Positions 18,744-27,027 of a stretch of DNA of 47,049 bases are shown here, one piece after another. Source of the DNA: Spirochaetae bacterium HGW-Spirochaetae-1 (GTDB taxonomy: Bacteria; Spirochaetota; UBA4802; UBA5550); NCBI GenBank assembly GCA_002839375.1, contig PGXY01000014.1:1-47049 (forward strand), written 5' to 3'. How positions within the stretch are numbered: the first letter of the stretch is position 1; each line of letters starts with the position of its first letter. Both the position numbers and the translations under genes were made by a program. A model generated the notes under the pieces. That model was not told where the DNA came from and searched no databases. It was given only the letters and a program-made list of their open reading frames with translations.

Positions 18744-18907
18744 TTATAATCCTATTCCGAAACAGAAACCGTCGTCGCTGCCTTTTCGTCCCTTGCCTTG
18801 AGCAGCGCCGACAATTGTTTCAGGTTCTCCGCCAGGCCTGCCATGCTGCAACCCTTGACAGTGTAATTTACTTTTATTTATTCATCAACCAATGAAGACC
18901 TGCATCT
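18744..18907 (-). pseudogene. Decayed 3' fragment of the 21577-22362 lipoprotein gene
   Basis: Bases 18744-18888 match 21570-21715 closely (e.g. TATAATCCTATTCCGAAACA and AGGTTCTCCGCCAGGCCTG occur in both). Then after a deletion of about 90 bases, the last part AATGAAGACCTGCATCT matches 21808-21825. No intact frame remains. The fragment sits upstream of PD40 paralog A just as the intact gene sits upstream of paralog B, and its outer edge coincides with the stop codon of the LRR gene. Confidence 0.85.
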
Positions 18908-20462
18908 ACGGCATGGTCGCCACATCGAAAATTTGATCGACATAGGTTATCCAATTTACAGCTTCTTTATAATCATCTACAAAACCCGTTGGAACATAGA
19001 TCGCCAGAGTTGAATGAGCTCCCGAAAAGATTCTGTCTCCCGTTATCACAGGTGGAGCATCACTTCCCATGACCACGGTGTTCAGCTGACTGCAGCTTTC
19101 AAAAACACGGTAGCCCGTGCTTTCCAGAGTTGAAGGGAGTGTTATTTCAGTCAGCGAAGTGCATTCATAAAAAGATAGATTTCCGATATATTCAAGACCT
19201 TCATTGAAGGTGATATCCTCAAGAGTTGAACAGCCATAAAAGGCATATTCCGCTATATCGGTAACGGCTGCAGGAATGACATAGGATGTATCCGTTTTAC
19301 CAATGGGATACATAAGCAGAGTGGTTCCCGTTTTATTGAAAAGCACTCCTGATGATGATGAATAATTGGGATTACCGGCGGCTACAGTGATTGCCGTGAG
19401 CACTCCTATATTGGAGAAAGCCCCTGCTCCAATCGAGGTCACCGATACGGGTATATGAATACTGGTGAGGCCGCTATTTACAAAGCAATAGCTGCTGATG
19501 GTCGTCACCTGTTCCGGGATTGTCATTGTTTTCAACATCGTACAACCGTCAAACAGATATGAAGAGAGAGTCGTCACAGATGATGGAATGGTAACCGAGG
19601 ACAGTTTTGCACACTGGGTAAAAAGCCCCTGGCTCAGTTGAGACAACTCTGCGGGTAGTGTAATACTTGTCAGGTTGACGCATTGACGAAAGGCATAACC
19701 CTCTATCGATGTTACATTGTCATCAATAATGATAGTTTCGAGATTTTTAGCGTCAAATAGAGCGAAGTAACCGACTGTTGCTACACTGACCGGAGTGGAA
19801 TATGATGTACCCACTTTTCCCGGCGGATAGGCGATGAGTTTTGCTACCTCTTTATCGTACAGAACGCCGTCAACGGCCTTGAGAGATTCATTTTCATCAA
19901 CAACATAAATAGCAGTCAGATTATAACATTGTTCAAACTGTGGGGTTGCTATTTCAGTAATGGACCTTCCGATTGTTATGGTTTTTATTGTAGAATTAGA
20001 TGAAACAGCATTCCCATCAATGGACGTCACCGGTTTACCATTGTAGATAAGGGGAAGTACAAGGTCTTCCACTGTTTCACCCTCATCTGTCATGCCCGTG
20101 ACAGTGGCTTCAGTATCCGTCTCGGAAAATGTAAAATAGGGTATCCATTTTGCAAAGAGCGTGGTATTCCCCGATATGGTTGTACCGCCATCACCGAAAA
20201 TCCATCGGCTTTCTTCCTCAAAAGTTTCCGATGAGAACCATCCGTCGAATAGACTTCCCGTTTTATTAATTATATCAGGCTGGGGAACGGTAACACCTGC
20301 TTCAAATCCCGTTAAGTCAGTCAGTAACGTGTCCGCATCATTTTCTTCGAAAACCACTGAATAGGTATTGGTATCGCCAGTACCTCCACCCCCCACACAC
20401 GATACAAAAATCATCAGGAACGGCAAAACCAGCAGCGCTATCAGCCATTTTTTAATCTTCAT
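18906..20462 (-). CDS. BspA-like leucine-rich repeat lipoprotein with InlB-type repeat
   Basis: From ATG 20462 (preceded by GGGAG) this is 518 aa. The lipoprotein signal ends MIFVSC with Cys22. Next comes one Listeria-Bacteroides (InlB B/Flg_new) type repeat of about 75 residues with a GWFSSETF core and an AKW end. Several LRR_5 (BspA/TpLRR) repeats follow, with recurring patterns such as IPSSVTTLSSYLFDGCTML and ITLPSTLE. Such proteins are surface adhesins or binding proteins in treponemes and Bacteroidetes. A frame extending to 20564 adds 34 residues without a site and runs through the duplicated leader; rejected. Its signal peptide and leader closely match those of 23708-24298, although the mature parts are unrelated. 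Confidence 0.85.
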   Translation of the reverse strand: MKIKKWLIALLVLPFLMIFVSCVGGGGTGDTNTYSVVFEENDADTLLTDLTGFEAGVTVPQPDIINKTGSLFDGWFSSETFEEESRWIFGDGGTTISGNTTLFAKWIPYFTFSETDTEATVTGMTDEGETVEDLVLPLIYNGKPVTSIDGNAVSSNSTIKTITIGRSITEIATPQFEQCYNLTAIYVVDENESLKAVDGVLYDKEVAKLIAYPPGKVGTSYSTPVSVATVGYFALFDAKNLETIIIDDNVTSIEGYAFRQCVNLTSITLPAELSQLSQGLFTQCAKLSSVTIPSSVTTLSSYLFDGCTMLKTMTIPEQVTTISSYCFVNSGLTSIHIPVSVTSIGAGAFSNIGVLTAITVAAGNPNYSSSSGVLFNKTGTTLLMYPIGKTDTSYVIPAAVTDIAEYAFYGCSTLEDITFNEGLEYIGNLSFYECTSLTEITLPSTLESTGYRVFESCSQLNTVVMGSDAPPVITGDRIFSGAHSTLAIYVPTGFVDDYKEAVNWITYVDQIFDVATMP

Positions 20463-20615
20463 GTTATGCTCCCTGAAATAAATATGTGTCTTTATACAGA
20501 AAGTATATACAATATGGCAGTATTTGTCATCGTGGAAAACCCGTATATCTGGAAAAATATTCAATATGGGCGCAATGACAAAAGGTCGACATAAAATCTA
20601 TTCCACAGCGCCGTT
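20461..20615 (-). repeat. Duplicated upstream leader, copy 1
   Basis: This region before the LRR gene is clearly homologous to 24297-24452 before the DUF1566-like gene. Shared pieces include CTCCCTGAAATAAATA, CATCGTGGAAAAC, AATGACAAAAG and TCGACATAAAATC in the same order and spacing. It contains the ribosome binding site (GGGAG) and presumably the promoter. Confidence 0.8.
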
Positions 20616-20621
20616 ACAATC

Positions 20622-20659
20622 ACCCTGTAGAGATGCCAGGCATGGCGTCTCTACAGGGT
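20622..20659. repeat. Long perfect-arm palindrome (REP-like hairpin)
   Basis: A 16-base arm (20622-20637) pairs with 20644-20659 with one G-T wobble and a six-base loop. No T-run follows on either strand, so it is not a typical terminator, but it lies just downstream of the PD40 gene ending at 20675 and may protect or stop that transcript. The sequence style (CCCTGTAGAGA) resembles dispersed palindromes of other genomes. Confidence 0.7.
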
Positions 20660-20674
20660 TGCCGCATCATCATA

Positions 20675-21547
20675 TCACTGCCAGTGACATGCTCCGTTTT
20701 CATAACCGGTCTCAGTTATACGATCAAGACCGGAACCGTTGGTACTCATCATGTAAATTTCCCCGTTTCCATCACGGGTGCTGAGAAAAATAATTTTTCT
20801 CCCGCAGGGGGAATATGAAGGAACTCCATCAAATGCGGCATTATTGGTAAGCCGCACAGGAGCGTTGCCGTCGGCGTTCATGGTATACACTTCAGCCTCT
20901 TCATTGCCATCATATTGAAATACAATTTTTGAACCATCAGGAGAATACCGGGGCCAGGATTTAATATTATCGGTGGTTGTGATGCGTGTTACATTGCTCC
21001 CGTCGGTATTCATCGTGTAGATTTCCATTCTTGTTCCATCCCGGAGGCTGGTAAAAATAATTTTCGTGCCATCGGGAGAGAAAGCCGGATCAAAATCTGT
21101 GACGCCATTAGTAGTCAACCGCGTCTTACTGCTGCCGTTGGCATTCATGATATACACTTCTCTATCAGAAATATAAACAATTTTACTCATGTCGGGAGAA
21201 TAGGAAGGATAATATTCATCTACTGCGTTAGTAGTCAACCGCGTCTGGCCGCTCCCGTCGACATTCATTGCATATACTTCCAAGTTACCATCACGATTGC
21301 TGGTGAAAAGAACTTTTGTTCCATCGGGGGACAGTGTCGGATTACGGTCATCATAAGCGTTGTCCGTAATCCGCGTCAATCCGCTTCCATCGGGCAGCAT
21401 TGTATAAATCTGGTATTGGCCGTCTCCGTCAGGATCGCTTTCAAAAACAATTGTTCCGTAAAGAGCTGCATCTCCGGAAGAATCATCACAACTGATGAAC
21501 GTCATTATCGTTATCATGAGCAAAGTTAAAAACATTAATTTTTTCAT
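20675..21547 (-). CDS. Lipoprotein with PD40 beta-propeller repeats, paralog B
   Basis: A 290 aa protein with signal MTFISC (Cys20) followed by about seven propeller units. Each has a YTMNTDGSNVTRIT-like block and a PSYSPDGSKIVF-like block, typical of PD40. One unit carries SPCGRK instead of SPDGTK. It lies 29 bases downstream of the unknown lipoprotein 21577-22362 and may be cotranscribed with it. Same family as 17823-18701. Likely a surface or periplasmic binding propeller; no enzyme domain is present. Confidence 0.85.
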   Translation of the reverse strand: MKKLMFLTLLMITIMTFISCDDSSGDAALYGTIVFESDPDGDGQYQIYTMLPDGSGLTRITDNAYDDRNPTLSPDGTKVLFTSNRDGNLEVYAMNVDGSGQTRLTTNAVDEYYPSYSPDMSKIVYISDREVYIMNANGSSKTRLTTNGVTDFDPAFSPDGTKIIFTSLRDGTRMEIYTMNTDGSNVTRITTTDNIKSWPRYSPDGSKIVFQYDGNEEAEVYTMNADGNAPVRLTNNAAFDGVPSYSPCGRKIIFLSTRDGNGEIYMMSTNGSGLDRITETGYENGACHWQ

Positions 21548-21576
21548 ATATCATTATCCTTTATCATTTTATAATC

Positions 21577-22362
21577 CTATTCCGAAACAGAAACCGCCGC
21601 AGCGGCCTTTGCGTCCCTTGCCCTGAGCAGCGCCGGAAGCTGTTTCAGGTTCTCCGCCAGGCCTGCCGTGTTGCAGCCCTTGACGGTATAATTTACTTTT
21701 ATTTCTTCATCAACCACGGTCTTCAGCTTATAGTAGCCCTTTTCATTGGGTTCGCCGTCACGGACCTTGAGAGAAACCGAGATGTACGATCCCAGGGGCG
21801 CCAGAACAATGAAGACCTGCATCTGGTCGCTTTTGCCCATTTCCACCTTGTAGCGGAAATCCATGGTTCCCACTTTTTCCCGGTACTCGCTCCAGTTCAC
21901 AGCAAGCCACGATGTTCCGGCCAGGGCCATGATCAGGTAGGGACCGCCGGATACGCTGGTGCCGTCCAGGGCCATGCGGTCGGAATACAGCAGGGCCTGT
22001 TTATTGCCTTTTTCATCGGCACTCACCATGACCTTCAGGTCGCCCTTTTTCCGGAGCGCTTCGAACTCAGTAATGTCGATTTTCACGCCGTATTTCTTCT
22101 CCATGTATTCCTTCATTTCCCGCGCCGGGAACACATCGATGGAATTGCGTGAATCGAGATAGTCCACGCACACGATGCCCACCTTGAGGTTCAGCTCCGT
22201 GGCGAAGCACTTCAGGGGAAAGGTACGGGTCCCGCTTTTTGACTGAGCATATTTCTGAAAATCATCCCTGGTCCATTTCGCCGAAGACGCGCAGCCCGCG
22301 GCTGCCAGGGCGATAATGGCGATGAGGGAAATGATGCTGTTTCTAAGAATTTTGTGTTTCAT
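21577..22362 (-). CDS. Lipoprotein of unknown function
   Basis: From ATG 22362 the protein is 261 aa. AGGGAGG lies five bases before it, and the frame's extra residues to 22404 are rejected. A lipoprotein signal ends AAAGC (Cys24). The mature part is a soluble domain of about 235 residues with alternating strands and an Ala-rich C-terminal tail. No family recognised. A damaged second copy of its 3' end lies at 18744-18907. Adjacent to PD40 paralog B, with which it was probably duplicated as a unit. Confidence 0.75.
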   Translation of the reverse strand: MKHKILRNSIISLIAIIALAAAGCASSAKWTRDDFQKYAQSKSGTRTFPLKCFATELNLKVGIVCVDYLDSRNSIDVFPAREMKEYMEKKYGVKIDITEFEALRKKGDLKVMVSADEKGNKQALLYSDRMALDGTSVSGGPYLIMALAGTSWLAVNWSEYREKVGTMDFRYKVEMGKSDQMQVFIVLAPLGSYISVSLKVRDGEPNEKGYYKLKTVVDEEIKVNYTVKGCNTAGLAENLKQLPALLRARDAKAAAAVSVSE

Positions 22363-22406
22363 GGAGCCTCCCTTGCGATGAACAAAAAGTCTCTTAACTG
22401 CCATTA

Positions 22407-23660
22407 CTATGGCTTTACCGCAATTCTGAATCCGTATGTATAAGATCTACTATTAGAAGGATTTGAACTTATATAGCCAAGTTGAAGATACTGTGAATTA
22501 TTAGCGAAATCTCCCTGAAACTGATTTCTGGCTGTGCCGGAGGCAATGTCAAACAACCATTCGGCTGCATTGCCGCACATATCGTATATAGTCAGGGCGT
22601 TTGCACTTTTTGTTATTACAGGATGGGATGTATCACCGCTGTTATCGAAATACCAGGCATAATTTCCGAAAATCGTACTAATAGTTGCACCTGAAGACGA
22701 ATAGCAGGGATTTGTCGTGTCACCGCTCACATGGGTAGCAGGGTAAAACTCTCCCGCGTCCTTCACGTCTCCGTCATCATTGCTGTCAATTATATAAGTG
22801 GCAGCGAGTTCCCATTCATTCCGTGCGGGAAGCCTGAAACCGCCGGTATTGATATATGCGGTCACTGCGTCACATACCGAGGCATTAGCATCGCGTGAAT
22901 CACGGATAGGAGAACCTGAAGCGCGATATGCGCATTCAAGAGAGGTGCCGTTCATTTCGTTATAGTATTCTGAAAGGGCGTTGCACCATACCATGGCATC
23001 CCGCCAGCTCACTGACATGACAGGGTGCTGGTTTGTTGTGGTACTGTCGTAATAATTACCCTGACATCCCTCATTTTGAAAATAATAACGGCCGACTCCC
23101 CTGTCACTGTGAATTGCCCAGTCGTAAATTTTTTTCCAGAGTTCATAGGTAACCTCGGTATCACCTATAGCAAATGACCTGATTACCTCGCTGTTTGTAC
23201 TCCCATAGACACCGCTATAAAATTGCTTTGCCGGGACGCACCTCATAGTAAAGGCTGTGCCGTCTACGGAACAGGCAATCCCGTGACCCGCAGCATAGGG
23301 CTTTTGTTTTATTTGAACACCTGTTGATATTTTCCCCGTGCTGTCCACTGTCTGGACAGTGAATGTATATTCAGTCCCATTAATGAGCCCCGTAGCTGTA
23401 AATGATTCAATTCCACTGCTTATAGTCTGTTCTGCAGTCCCGGTTGGACTCCAGGTTATCAGTACATGATCAAAATCCGGGTCAGAAGGGTCTTCCCAAA
23501 TCAAACGTATGCGTTGATTATCGAAGCTTGTCTCAAGGCTTGTCACCTCACCGGGTGACGTATCCACAGGACTATTTCCCCCGCCCCCATCGCACGAGGT
23601 AAAAACCAGCAGTAAAGATAAAACGAAAAAAAATGATAAGGCGTGTTTAAAGGTCTTCAT
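22407..23660 (-). CDS. FN3 plus FGE-sulfatase (SUMF1-like) domain lipoprotein
   Basis: A 417 aa lipoprotein (signal ends FTSC, Cys23, then a Gly/Asp linker). Residues about 35-120 form a fibronectin type III domain (RIRLIWEDPSDPDFDH, GLINGTEYTFTV). Residues about 130-417 match the formylglycine-generating-enzyme-like fold: GDTEVTYELW, HPVMSVSWRDAMVWCNALSE, GFRLPARNEWELAA, GNAAEWLFD and the terminal GFRIAVKP. Many bacterial members of this fold are not sulfatase activators but binding or structural proteins; no sulfatase gene is nearby. Surface attachment through the lipid and an FN3 spacer suggests a display role. Function is inferred only from the family. Confidence 0.85.
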   Translation of the reverse strand: MKTFKHALSFFFVLSLLLVFTSCDGGGGNSPVDTSPGEVTSLETSFDNQRIRLIWEDPSDPDFDHVLITWSPTGTAEQTISSGIESFTATGLINGTEYTFTVQTVDSTGKISTGVQIKQKPYAAGHGIACSVDGTAFTMRCVPAKQFYSGVYGSTNSEVIRSFAIGDTEVTYELWKKIYDWAIHSDRGVGRYYFQNEGCQGNYYDSTTTNQHPVMSVSWRDAMVWCNALSEYYNEMNGTSLECAYRASGSPIRDSRDANASVCDAVTAYINTGGFRLPARNEWELAATYIIDSNDDGDVKDAGEFYPATHVSGDTTNPCYSSSGATISTIFGNYAWYFDNSGDTSHPVITKSANALTIYDMCGNAAEWLFDIASGTARNQFQGDFANNSQYLQLGYISSNPSNSRSYTYGFRIAVKP

Positions 23661-23707
23661 AAATAAAACTCCTTATTGATATCGTACATAACGAAAACAA
23701 AATATTT

Positions 23708-24298
23708 TCAAAAAGCCCTGATGGCCCTGACCCTTTTTAGCAGGGTTTTAGGCGCAGAAAAACTGCTGTCCTCAGAGAAGCTGTGTCCTCCCGAAGCAGT
23801 GGTTGTGTGATTGGATGAACTCCAGTACTCAGCCGCGGAAAAGCCTCCCGCTCCCTGTGTATACAGATTATCATACATTAAAATCAGCTCATCCGAGGAA
23901 GGAAGAAACCAGTCGCTGTAATCATTATGCGTCAAGGCATCACATAAATAAGCGGCACGATCAGTTTTATTTGTTACATCACCACTCGTATCATCCGTAT
24001 TGCTATCCAGCCATGCGACGATATTATCTGTATTATCCTGGCCGGAACCTGTAGTGATATCAGTCGTGATCCAAGTTTCATTCGCACCCCACTGCTTTGT
24101 AGTCCATTCAGTTGACGAAGGCGCCGCTTCAAGGTATGTCCATCCGTCTGCGCCAGAGTCAGGATTTACATAAAATATAAGCCCTCCGGCAGGGCCTGTA
24201 TCGCCAATACTGTATCCATCATCATCCTTTTCACATGAGGAAAGAAAAAACAGAAGCGGTAAAACCAGAAGCACTATCATACATTTTTTGATCTTCAT
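23708..24298 (-). CDS. DUF1566/Lcl-type domain lipoprotein
   Basis: A 196 aa lipoprotein (signal MKIKKCMIVLLVLPLL ending SSC, Cys22). The mature part has GPAGGLIFYV, GWTYLEAAP, DWFLPSSDEL and AEYWSSSNH, followed by a C-terminal VRAIRAF, which is the pattern of DUF1566/Lcl C-terminal domains related to C-type-lectin-like and FGE folds. Likely surface-displayed and binding; no enzyme residues recognised. The signal peptide and upstream leader closely match those of the LRR gene (18906-20462). Ends 47 bases before the FN3-FGE gene. Confidence 0.8.
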   Translation of the reverse strand: MKIKKCMIVLLVLPLLFFLSSCEKDDDGYSIGDTGPAGGLIFYVNPDSGADGWTYLEAAPSSTEWTTKQWGANETWITTDITTGSGQDNTDNIVAWLDSNTDDTSGDVTNKTDRAAYLCDALTHNDYSDWFLPSSDELILMYDNLYTQGAGGFSAAEYWSSSNHTTTASGGHSFSEDSSFSAPKTLLKRVRAIRAF

Positions 24299-24452
24299 TC
24301 TTATATCTCCCTGAAATAAATAGGTGTATTTATACAGGAAGTATAGAAAAACCGGAGAGATTCGCCATCGTGGAAAACTCGTAGACGACTAAAAATAATC
24401 AATACGGGCGGAATGACAAAAGATCGACATAAAATCACTTCATAACACCGTT
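24297..24452 (-). repeat. Duplicated upstream leader, copy 2
   Basis: Homologous to 20461-20615 (see there) in order and spacing of conserved blocks. Beyond the shared ACACCGTT-like edge the two loci diverge: a palindrome follows at the first copy, the 11-base tandem array at this one. Confidence 0.8.
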
Positions 24453-24516
24453 CTACCGAGCTTCTACCGAGCTTCTACCGAGCTTCTACCGAGCTTCTAT
24501 CGAGCTTCTATCGATC
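24451..24516. repeat. 11-bp tandem array, six copies
   Basis: Six head-to-tail units of TTCTACCGAGC. Units 1-4 are identical; 5 and 6 carry TTCTATCGAGC and TTCTATCGATC. No spacers of CRISPR type exist. It is intergenic, between the divergent DUF1566-like lipoprotein (leader copy 2) and the MFS gene. The 11-base period is close to one helical turn. Confidence 0.9.
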
Positions 24517-24592
24517 ATAGTACGCAAATATTTATCCCACACGCTAAGGGTTGAAATGTAATATGATTGACCTGAAATGACATACATCGTAT

Positions 24593-25783
24593 GTGATGCC
24601 AGTTATGGAAAAACAACGATTATTCCTGAATAAAAACCTGCATATACTTTTCACGGTGACACTCATCGCGGTCATGGGGGTCACCAGTATTGCCCCGGCC
24701 TTCCCGAAAATTTCCCGTGAACTGGGCATTTCTTCGGCCCGTGTCGGGCTTCTCATTACGGTCTTCACCTTTCCCGGAATATTTCTTTCTCCTGTCATGG
24801 GTGTCATGGCCGACCGCCTGGGGAGGAAAACCGTGCTGGTGCCCTCACTTCTGCTTTTCGGCATAGCCGGCACAGCCTGTACCTTCACTCATGATTTCGC
24901 GGGCCTGCTTATCCTCAGGTTCTTCCAGGGGATTGGAGCGGCTTCCATTGCCTCGCTGAACCAGACCATCATCGGTGATGTGTTTACCGGAAAAGACCGT
25001 ATTCAGGCCATGGGATATAATGCCACGGTCCTGAGTTTCGGTACGGCCCTGTATCCCGCCATTGGCGGCGCCATTGCTCTCCTGGGCTGGCATTATCCCT
25101 TTCTCCTGTCACTGTTCGCCTTTCCCGTGGCGTTCCTGGTGGCCCGAACACTGGAAAGCCCCGAACCGGAGAATACCCAGGATGTTCTGGATTATCTTAA
25201 AAGCGCCCTGCACCACATGAGAGGCGCCGATGTTATCGGCCTGTATTTTGCCAGCTCAGCGACCTTTATTCTGCTCTATGGCGTACTTTTATCATACTTT
25301 CCCTTTTATCTGAAATCGACCTACGATGCCACGTCCTTTTCCATAGGCATAATCATATCGAGCGCTTCCATAGGCACGGCCCTGGGTTCATCCAACATCA
25401 GGTACCTGAACAAACGATTTTCCATAAAGCAGCTTATCATCACGGCATTCCTGCTGTATGGAACGGCAATCGTACTCACTCTCGTAATAAAAACCCTGCT
25501 GCTGCTCCTGGTCCCGGTAATGCTCTACGGCTTCGCCAACGGGATCAACATGCCCGCCGCCCAGACCGCGCTGTCCAACAGCGCTCCCATGGAATACCGC
25601 GGCGCTTTCATGTCGCTCAATGGGATGGTCCTCCGCCTCGGCCAGACACTGGGACCTGTCCTGACCGGCCTGTCCTTTGCCCTGTGGGGGCTTCCCGGCG
25701 TCTTTTATTCAGCGCTGATCTTTATCGCCTGCACAATATTTATCCTGGCCTTTTTACTAAAAAGCAGGCCGGAAAATCCCTGA
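24593..25783 (+). CDS. MFS transporter, drug:H+ antiporter type
   Basis: About 396 aa and 12 predicted membrane helices, the usual length for a DHA1-type major facilitator. The loop 2-3 signature is seen as GVMADRLGRKTVLV, and the antiporter-type motif C region as GTALYPAIGGAIALLGW. The first helix begins after KNLHILFT, and VTSIAPAFPKISREL is typical of the Bmr/EmrD-like group. Substrate unknown; probably exports a small molecule. The start is uncertain: GTG 24593, ATG 24596 and ATG 24605 are in frame and none has a clear ribosome binding site. A short palindrome ACATAC-ATC-GTATGT (24580-24594) lies across the start region and may be an operator. Confidence 0.88.
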   Translation: MMPVMEKQRLFLNKNLHILFTVTLIAVMGVTSIAPAFPKISRELGISSARVGLLITVFTFPGIFLSPVMGVMADRLGRKTVLVPSLLLFGIAGTACTFTHDFAGLLILRFFQGIGAASIASLNQTIIGDVFTGKDRIQAMGYNATVLSFGTALYPAIGGAIALLGWHYPFLLSLFAFPVAFLVARTLESPEPENTQDVLDYLKSALHHMRGADVIGLYFASSATFILLYGVLLSYFPFYLKSTYDATSFSIGIIISSASIGTALGSSNIRYLNKRFSIKQLIITAFLLYGTAIVLTLVIKTLLLLLVPVMLYGFANGINMPAAQTALSNSAPMEYRGAFMSLNGMVLRLGQTLGPVLTGLSFALWGLPGVFYSALIFIACTIFILAFLLKSRPENP

Positions 25784-25837
25784 TTTGACGAGAATAATAC
25801 AGAGATGATTCGTCTCCCGCGATCAAAATTACTATTA

Positions 25838-25866
25838 TTGACTTTCCACAACCGCTATACTATTGT
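25838..25866 (+). promoter_or_regulatory. Sigma70-type promoter of the oxidoreductase gene
   Basis: TTGACT (25838-25843), a 17-base spacer, TATTGT (25861-25866). It lies 65 bases before ATG 25932. Confidence 0.5.
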
Positions 25867-25931
25867 ATGCTTGACATTAACAGGAAAGGGGAGTAAAAAC
25901 TCCTGAAACAACTTTAACCGGAAGGACGTAT

Positions 25932-26936
25932 ATGCAAAAGACAACACCAGCCATCTGTTTTATCGGCAGCGGCACCATGGCCCGGCGGCACTCAGCCACG
26001 CTGAAAAAACTGTATCCCCATATCAATCTTTTTTACGCCGATATAGACCCTGAACAGTCACGCCGGATGAATGATGATCTTAAGGGTAAGGGCAGCTATG
26101 CCTCCTGTGAAGAGGCCCTTCAGTCCGGTGATTTCCAGATAGCCTTCATTACCACGCCCCACGCCTGGCATGCCGAACTGGCAGTCATGGCGGCAAAAAA
26201 CGGGAAGGATATTATCATTGAAAAGCCCGTGGCGAGAAACGGCAAAGAGCTGAACAGCATCCTGAAAGCCGTGACGAAATACGGTGTCCGTTGTGCCGTG
26301 TCGGAAAACTATTTCTTTAAGCCCTTCCTGAAGCCGCTGAAAAAATACATTAGCGCCGGACTCATCGGCGATGTTCTCTTTGTCGAATTGAACAAGGTCA
26401 ACCGCGATTCCATACAGGGCTGGCGCACCGATCCTGTTCTCATGGGCGGCGGGGCCCTTCTGGAAGGCGGTGTCCACTGGGTGAACCTTCTTGTATCACT
26501 CGTGGGAGCCGATCCCGTAGATGTTATCGCCTTCAAACCGGAAGTCAGCTATGAAACGAATATCCCCGTCGAAGATTCTCTCATGGTCACGGCACGGTTC
26601 AGCAACGGTGTAACGGGGAAACTGCTTCATTCATGGCGAATTCCCAATTCGCTGAAGGGAATGGCCCATTCCAAGATATATGGCACAGAGGGAGTTATAA
26701 CCTTTGAAAGCAATGGTCTCTTCATATCCGTATCGGGGAAGAAGCGCCGTCTATGCGTGCCCAATCCCCTGGATTTTCTCGGATTCAAGGCAATGCACAG
26801 GAGTTTCATACAGAATTATATGGACGGCAAACCCTGGGAACCGTCACTGGAGCGTATTACCATGGAATTCGGACTTGTTGAAGCGGCTTATCGCTCCTTA
26901 AAGACAAAAAAGCTGGAATCAATAAAAACAGTATAA
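25932..26936 (+). CDS. Gfo/Idh/MocA-family NAD(P)-dependent oxidoreductase
   Basis: A 334 aa two-domain dehydrogenase. The Rossmann nucleotide-binding motif is GSGTMA (12-17). EKPVA (97-101) carries the family's catalytic-dyad lysine (K98). GGVHWVNLL (179-187) contains the conserved His182 of the active site. The C-terminal alpha/beta half is normal in length. The family oxidises or reduces sugars, inositols and related compounds; substrate is not readable from sequence. GGAAGGA precedes ATG 25932. It follows the MFS gene by 148 bases with its own promoter, so a shared job (sugar or polyol use) is only a possibility. Confidence 0.92.
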   Translation: MQKTTPAICFIGSGTMARRHSATLKKLYPHINLFYADIDPEQSRRMNDDLKGKGSYASCEEALQSGDFQIAFITTPHAWHAELAVMAAKNGKDIIIEKPVARNGKELNSILKAVTKYGVRCAVSENYFFKPFLKPLKKYISAGLIGDVLFVELNKVNRDSIQGWRTDPVLMGGGALLEGGVHWVNLLVSLVGADPVDVIAFKPEVSYETNIPVEDSLMVTARFSNGVTGKLLHSWRIPNSLKGMAHSKIYGTEGVITFESNGLFISVSGKKRRLCVPNPLDFLGFKAMHRSFIQNYMDGKPWEPSLERITMEFGLVEAAYRSLKTKKLESIKTV

Positions 26937-27027
26937 TGGGACTGATTTTTGCTTGATTTATATAGACCTTATAAAAAGATGAGCCTCGTATACTTTTTAT
27001 CAAATTCATACTTTTATGGAGCGGAAA

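Noticed and set aside
24451-24516. Possible CRISPR array
   Set aside because: Units are 11 bases, contiguous and without spacers; no cas gene nearby.
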